From: Candidatus Wallbacteria bacterium
GTDB lineage: Bacteria > Muiribacteriota > UBA6191 > JACPRK01
Length of the DNA: 6,927 nt
Assembly: GCA_016199905.1 (NCBI GenBank)
Contig: JACQFU010000442.1
Span: 1-6,927, forward strand
Direction of reading: 5' to 3'
Both the position numbers and the translations under genes were made by a program. This document shows, in pieces, positions 5,579 through 6,927 of the stretch. Positions within the stretch are counted from its first letter, which is position 1, and the number at the start of each line of letters is the position of its first letter. Under the pieces are notes generated by a model. That model had not been told where the DNA came from. It saw nothing but the letters and a program-made list of their open reading frames with translations, and ran no database searches.

Positions 5579-6784
5579 ATGCCTGGATTCCGAAGACGGC
5601 AGATTGAGGAGGACATCCACTGGTGGCGTCCGTGCTCGATACGCGTCCTCGTCAGACTCCCGGGAGGCCAGAGGCCTGGCCTGACTTTCCGGCTGCCACA
5701 CGGCTACACACCCAAGGTGCAAGACGACCGAGTGATTCTCGAGGGTCCGGCTCAGGAGGTACTGGCGGCCGCCCGCCGTGCCCGCCAGAGCCTGTGGGAT
5801 CGGCGAACGCGGCTACTGCGCGGTCTGCCTGACACCGAGGGCGCGGCGTCGTCGGTGACCGTCACAGAGGTCTTCGACCGGCTACTCCGGAGGACGGCCA
5901 CACGCCGCCGTCGGCATACCGTTCGTAGCTACGCGTCGCTGCGGGGGCGGATCGAGGCGGCGTTCGGCAGTCGGTCGCTGTTTTCCGTGCGGACGACGGA
6001 CGTGGAGGACTGGCTGGACGAGTTGCTCCGCGAGGGTCTGCAGCCGAGCACGGTGCAGCACTACCGACAGGTGATGATCCGCCTGTTCAACGTGGCGATC
6101 AAGGCCGACCTGTACCCGTATGCGAATCCGGCGGCCAAGACCGAGCCCATCGAGGTACAGGAACGGCCCGGCCGGCCTCTGAACGGTCACGAACTGACGG
6201 CGCTGCTGAAGGCCGCGGTCCAGGAGCAACGCGGGCAACTCTGGTACTCGCTGTTCGCGACCATGGCTCTCACCGGCCTACGTTTCCAGGAGACGTCGCT
6301 CCTTCAGTGGGAGGATTTCGACTGGCAGGCCGAGGAATGCACGCCCACGCACCAGAAGGCGAGCCGGAGGAAGGACACGATCGTCATCACGCCCGAGCTG
6401 GAGGCCGTGTTGTCGTTCGTGGAGCCCCGGGCCCCGCTGACGGGACTGGTGTTTCCCAACGGCTCCGGAGATCCGTTGACGTACGGGACGGCCCTGCGGG
6501 CGATCCGCCGGGTCGCCAAGGTGGCGAAGATCCTCGACGCCAGCAGTCTGGGGTTGCACGCGTTGCGGCGAACGGCCATCACGGAGGCCGAGCGCGCAGC
6601 CGGCGGCGACGTCACGTCGCTGATGGGTTTCGGTCGGCAGCTCGACTACGGAGTGACGCGACGCTACCTGCCCAAGGTGCCGGCCGGAGTGCGGCAACTC
6701 ACGCTCAAGATGGCGACCGCCGTCGGCAAGGCCGCGGGCGTCGTCATCCCCCTGCGGGCGTGGCGGAAGGGTCGCGCTGCATGA
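5579..6784 (+). CDS. Tyrosine recombinase/integrase
   Basis: A 401-residue site-specific recombinase that would integrate and excise the element at the adjacent tRNA. Residues 1-90 form an N-terminal region, rich in basic and aromatic residues, that may bind arm sites. Residues 92-185 look like a SAM-like core-binding domain (SVTVTEVFDRLLRR, DVEDWLDELLREGLQPSTVQ). The catalytic domain follows from about 198. The first active-site Arg is R235 in ALTGLRFQETSL, the hairpin Lys is K260 or K265 in HQKASRRKD, H327 and R330 lie in LHALRRT, and the nucleophile is Tyr363 in TRRYLPK. The usual second His (LGH) appears as Phe351 in LMGFGRQL, a departure from the consensus. The start is set by the Shine-Dalgarno site at 5564; an open frame continues back to 4973 in the wrong context. 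The gene ends 85 bases before the tRNA, with its 3' end facing the tRNA 3' end, the usual arrangement for a tRNA-targeting integrase. Confidence 0.93.
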   Translation: MPGFRRRQIEEDIHWWRPCSIRVLVRLPGGQRPGLTFRLPHGYTPKVQDDRVILEGPAQEVLAAARRARQSLWDRRTRLLRGLPDTEGAASSVTVTEVFDRLLRRTATRRRRHTVRSYASLRGRIEAAFGSRSLFSVRTTDVEDWLDELLREGLQPSTVQHYRQVMIRLFNVAIKADLYPYANPAAKTEPIEVQERPGRPLNGHELTALLKAAVQEQRGQLWYSLFATMALTGLRFQETSLLQWEDFDWQAEECTPTHQKASRRKDTIVITPELEAVLSFVEPRAPLTGLVFPNGSGDPLTYGTALRAIRRVAKVAKILDASSLGLHALRRTAITEAERAAGGDVTSLMGFGRQLDYGVTRRYLPKVPAGVRQLTLKMATAVGKAAGVVIPLRAWRKGRAA

Positions 6785-6790
6785 CCCTCT

Positions 6791-6840
6791 CGTGGAAACG
6801 CCCTGGTATCCAACTGGTATCCGCCGTGGAAACGCCCTGG
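6791..6840 (+). repeat. Phased direct repeats between integrase and tRNA, possible arm-type sites
   Basis: CGTGGAAACGCCCTGG occurs at 6791-6806 and again at 6825-6840, 34 bases apart. Between them CTGGTATCC is repeated at 6803-6811 and 6814-6822, 11 bases apart (about one helical turn), and TGGAAAC recurs a third time at 6838-6844. Repeats of this spacing beside an attachment site are typical of integrase arm or excisionase binding sites. This function is inferred from position and phasing only. No gene or terminator-like hairpin is seen in 6785-6869. Confidence 0.7.
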
Positions 6841-6869
6841 AAACAGAGCCCGAAAACCCTGATGAAAGC

Positions 6870-6921
6870 TGGAGCCGGCGACAGGATTTGAACCCGCGAC
6901 CAGCTGATTACAAATCAGCTG
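6870..6921. other. Putative attachment site (attL or attR) within tRNA-Thr
   Basis: The integrase lies directly beside the 3' half of a tRNA gene, so the recombination core should fall in the tRNA 3' half. The anticodon arm (6901-6909 and 6913-6921) is a perfect 9-bp inverted repeat around the 3-base anticodon, a symmetric arrangement like known tyrosine-recombinase cores; the T arm to 3' end is the other common location. No second copy was seen in this window, so the exact core cannot be set. Confidence 0.45.
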
Positions 6922-6927
6922 CTCTAC
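6870..6927 (-). tRNA. trnT: tRNA-Thr (anticodon TGT), 3' part, truncated by window edge
   Basis: On the minus strand this reads as the 3' portion of a tRNA: a D-arm end (GTAGAGC), an anticodon arm with seven-base loop TTTGTAA giving anticodon TGT for threonine ACA codons, variable loop, T arm with loop TTCAAAT, the acceptor 3' strand CGCCGGC, discriminator T and an encoded CCA (6870-6872). The 5' acceptor strand and most of the D arm lie beyond the window. The gene converges on the integrase and is probably the chromosomal attachment site. Confidence 0.93.

Noticed and set aside
6785..6869. Intrinsic terminator after the integrase
   Set aside because: The repeats there are direct, not inverted, and there is no hairpin followed by a T run.

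Overview
This GC-rich bacterial window looks like the integrase-bearing end of an integrated mobile element (prophage, ICE or genomic island). It ends at the right-hand edge in a threonine tRNA gene that is probably the attachment site. No gene gives a secure taxonomic placement. The encoded CCA end of the tRNA and the DUF6745-type protein would fit a high-GC soil lineage such as Myxococcota, Acidobacteriota or a similar phylum, but this is a guess.

Layout. (a) 1-491: the C-terminal end of a UvrD/PcrA-like helicase whose reading frame is interrupted near its 5' side in this window. (b) 542-6784: ten genes on the + strand, packed so tightly that almost every start overlaps or abuts the preceding stop (TGATG, TAGATG, ATGA x4, GTGA, TGATG). 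In order they are: a small QGDVL/GHAH protein; a DUF6745-type protein with an embedded 12-bp tandem repeat encoding ten [R/W/G]-A-Q-V tetrapeptides; a phage-type Dam-like N6-adenine methyltransferase; an HNH-like zinc protein; three small proteins, two unrecognised and one zinc-ribbon; a second DNA methyltransferase (SPPY type, with a Cys-rich insert); a two-domain XRE/excisionase-like DNA-binding protein; and a tyrosine integrase. (c) 6785-6869: a short intergenic stretch with phased direct repeats, possibly integrase or excisionase arm sites. (d) 6870-6927: the 3' part of tRNA-Thr(TGT) on the minus strand, cut by the window edge.

How it fits together. The integrase and the excisionase-like regulator are the likely excision/integration module acting at the tRNA. 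The two methyltransferases, without a recognisable cognate restriction enzyme, suggest modification of the element's own DNA or of its host. The QGDVL and DUF6745 proteins form an uncharacterised gene pair whose function I cannot name. No copy of the tRNA 3' end was found at the left of the window, so the other element boundary must lie outside it. No clear promoter or intrinsic terminator was identified.
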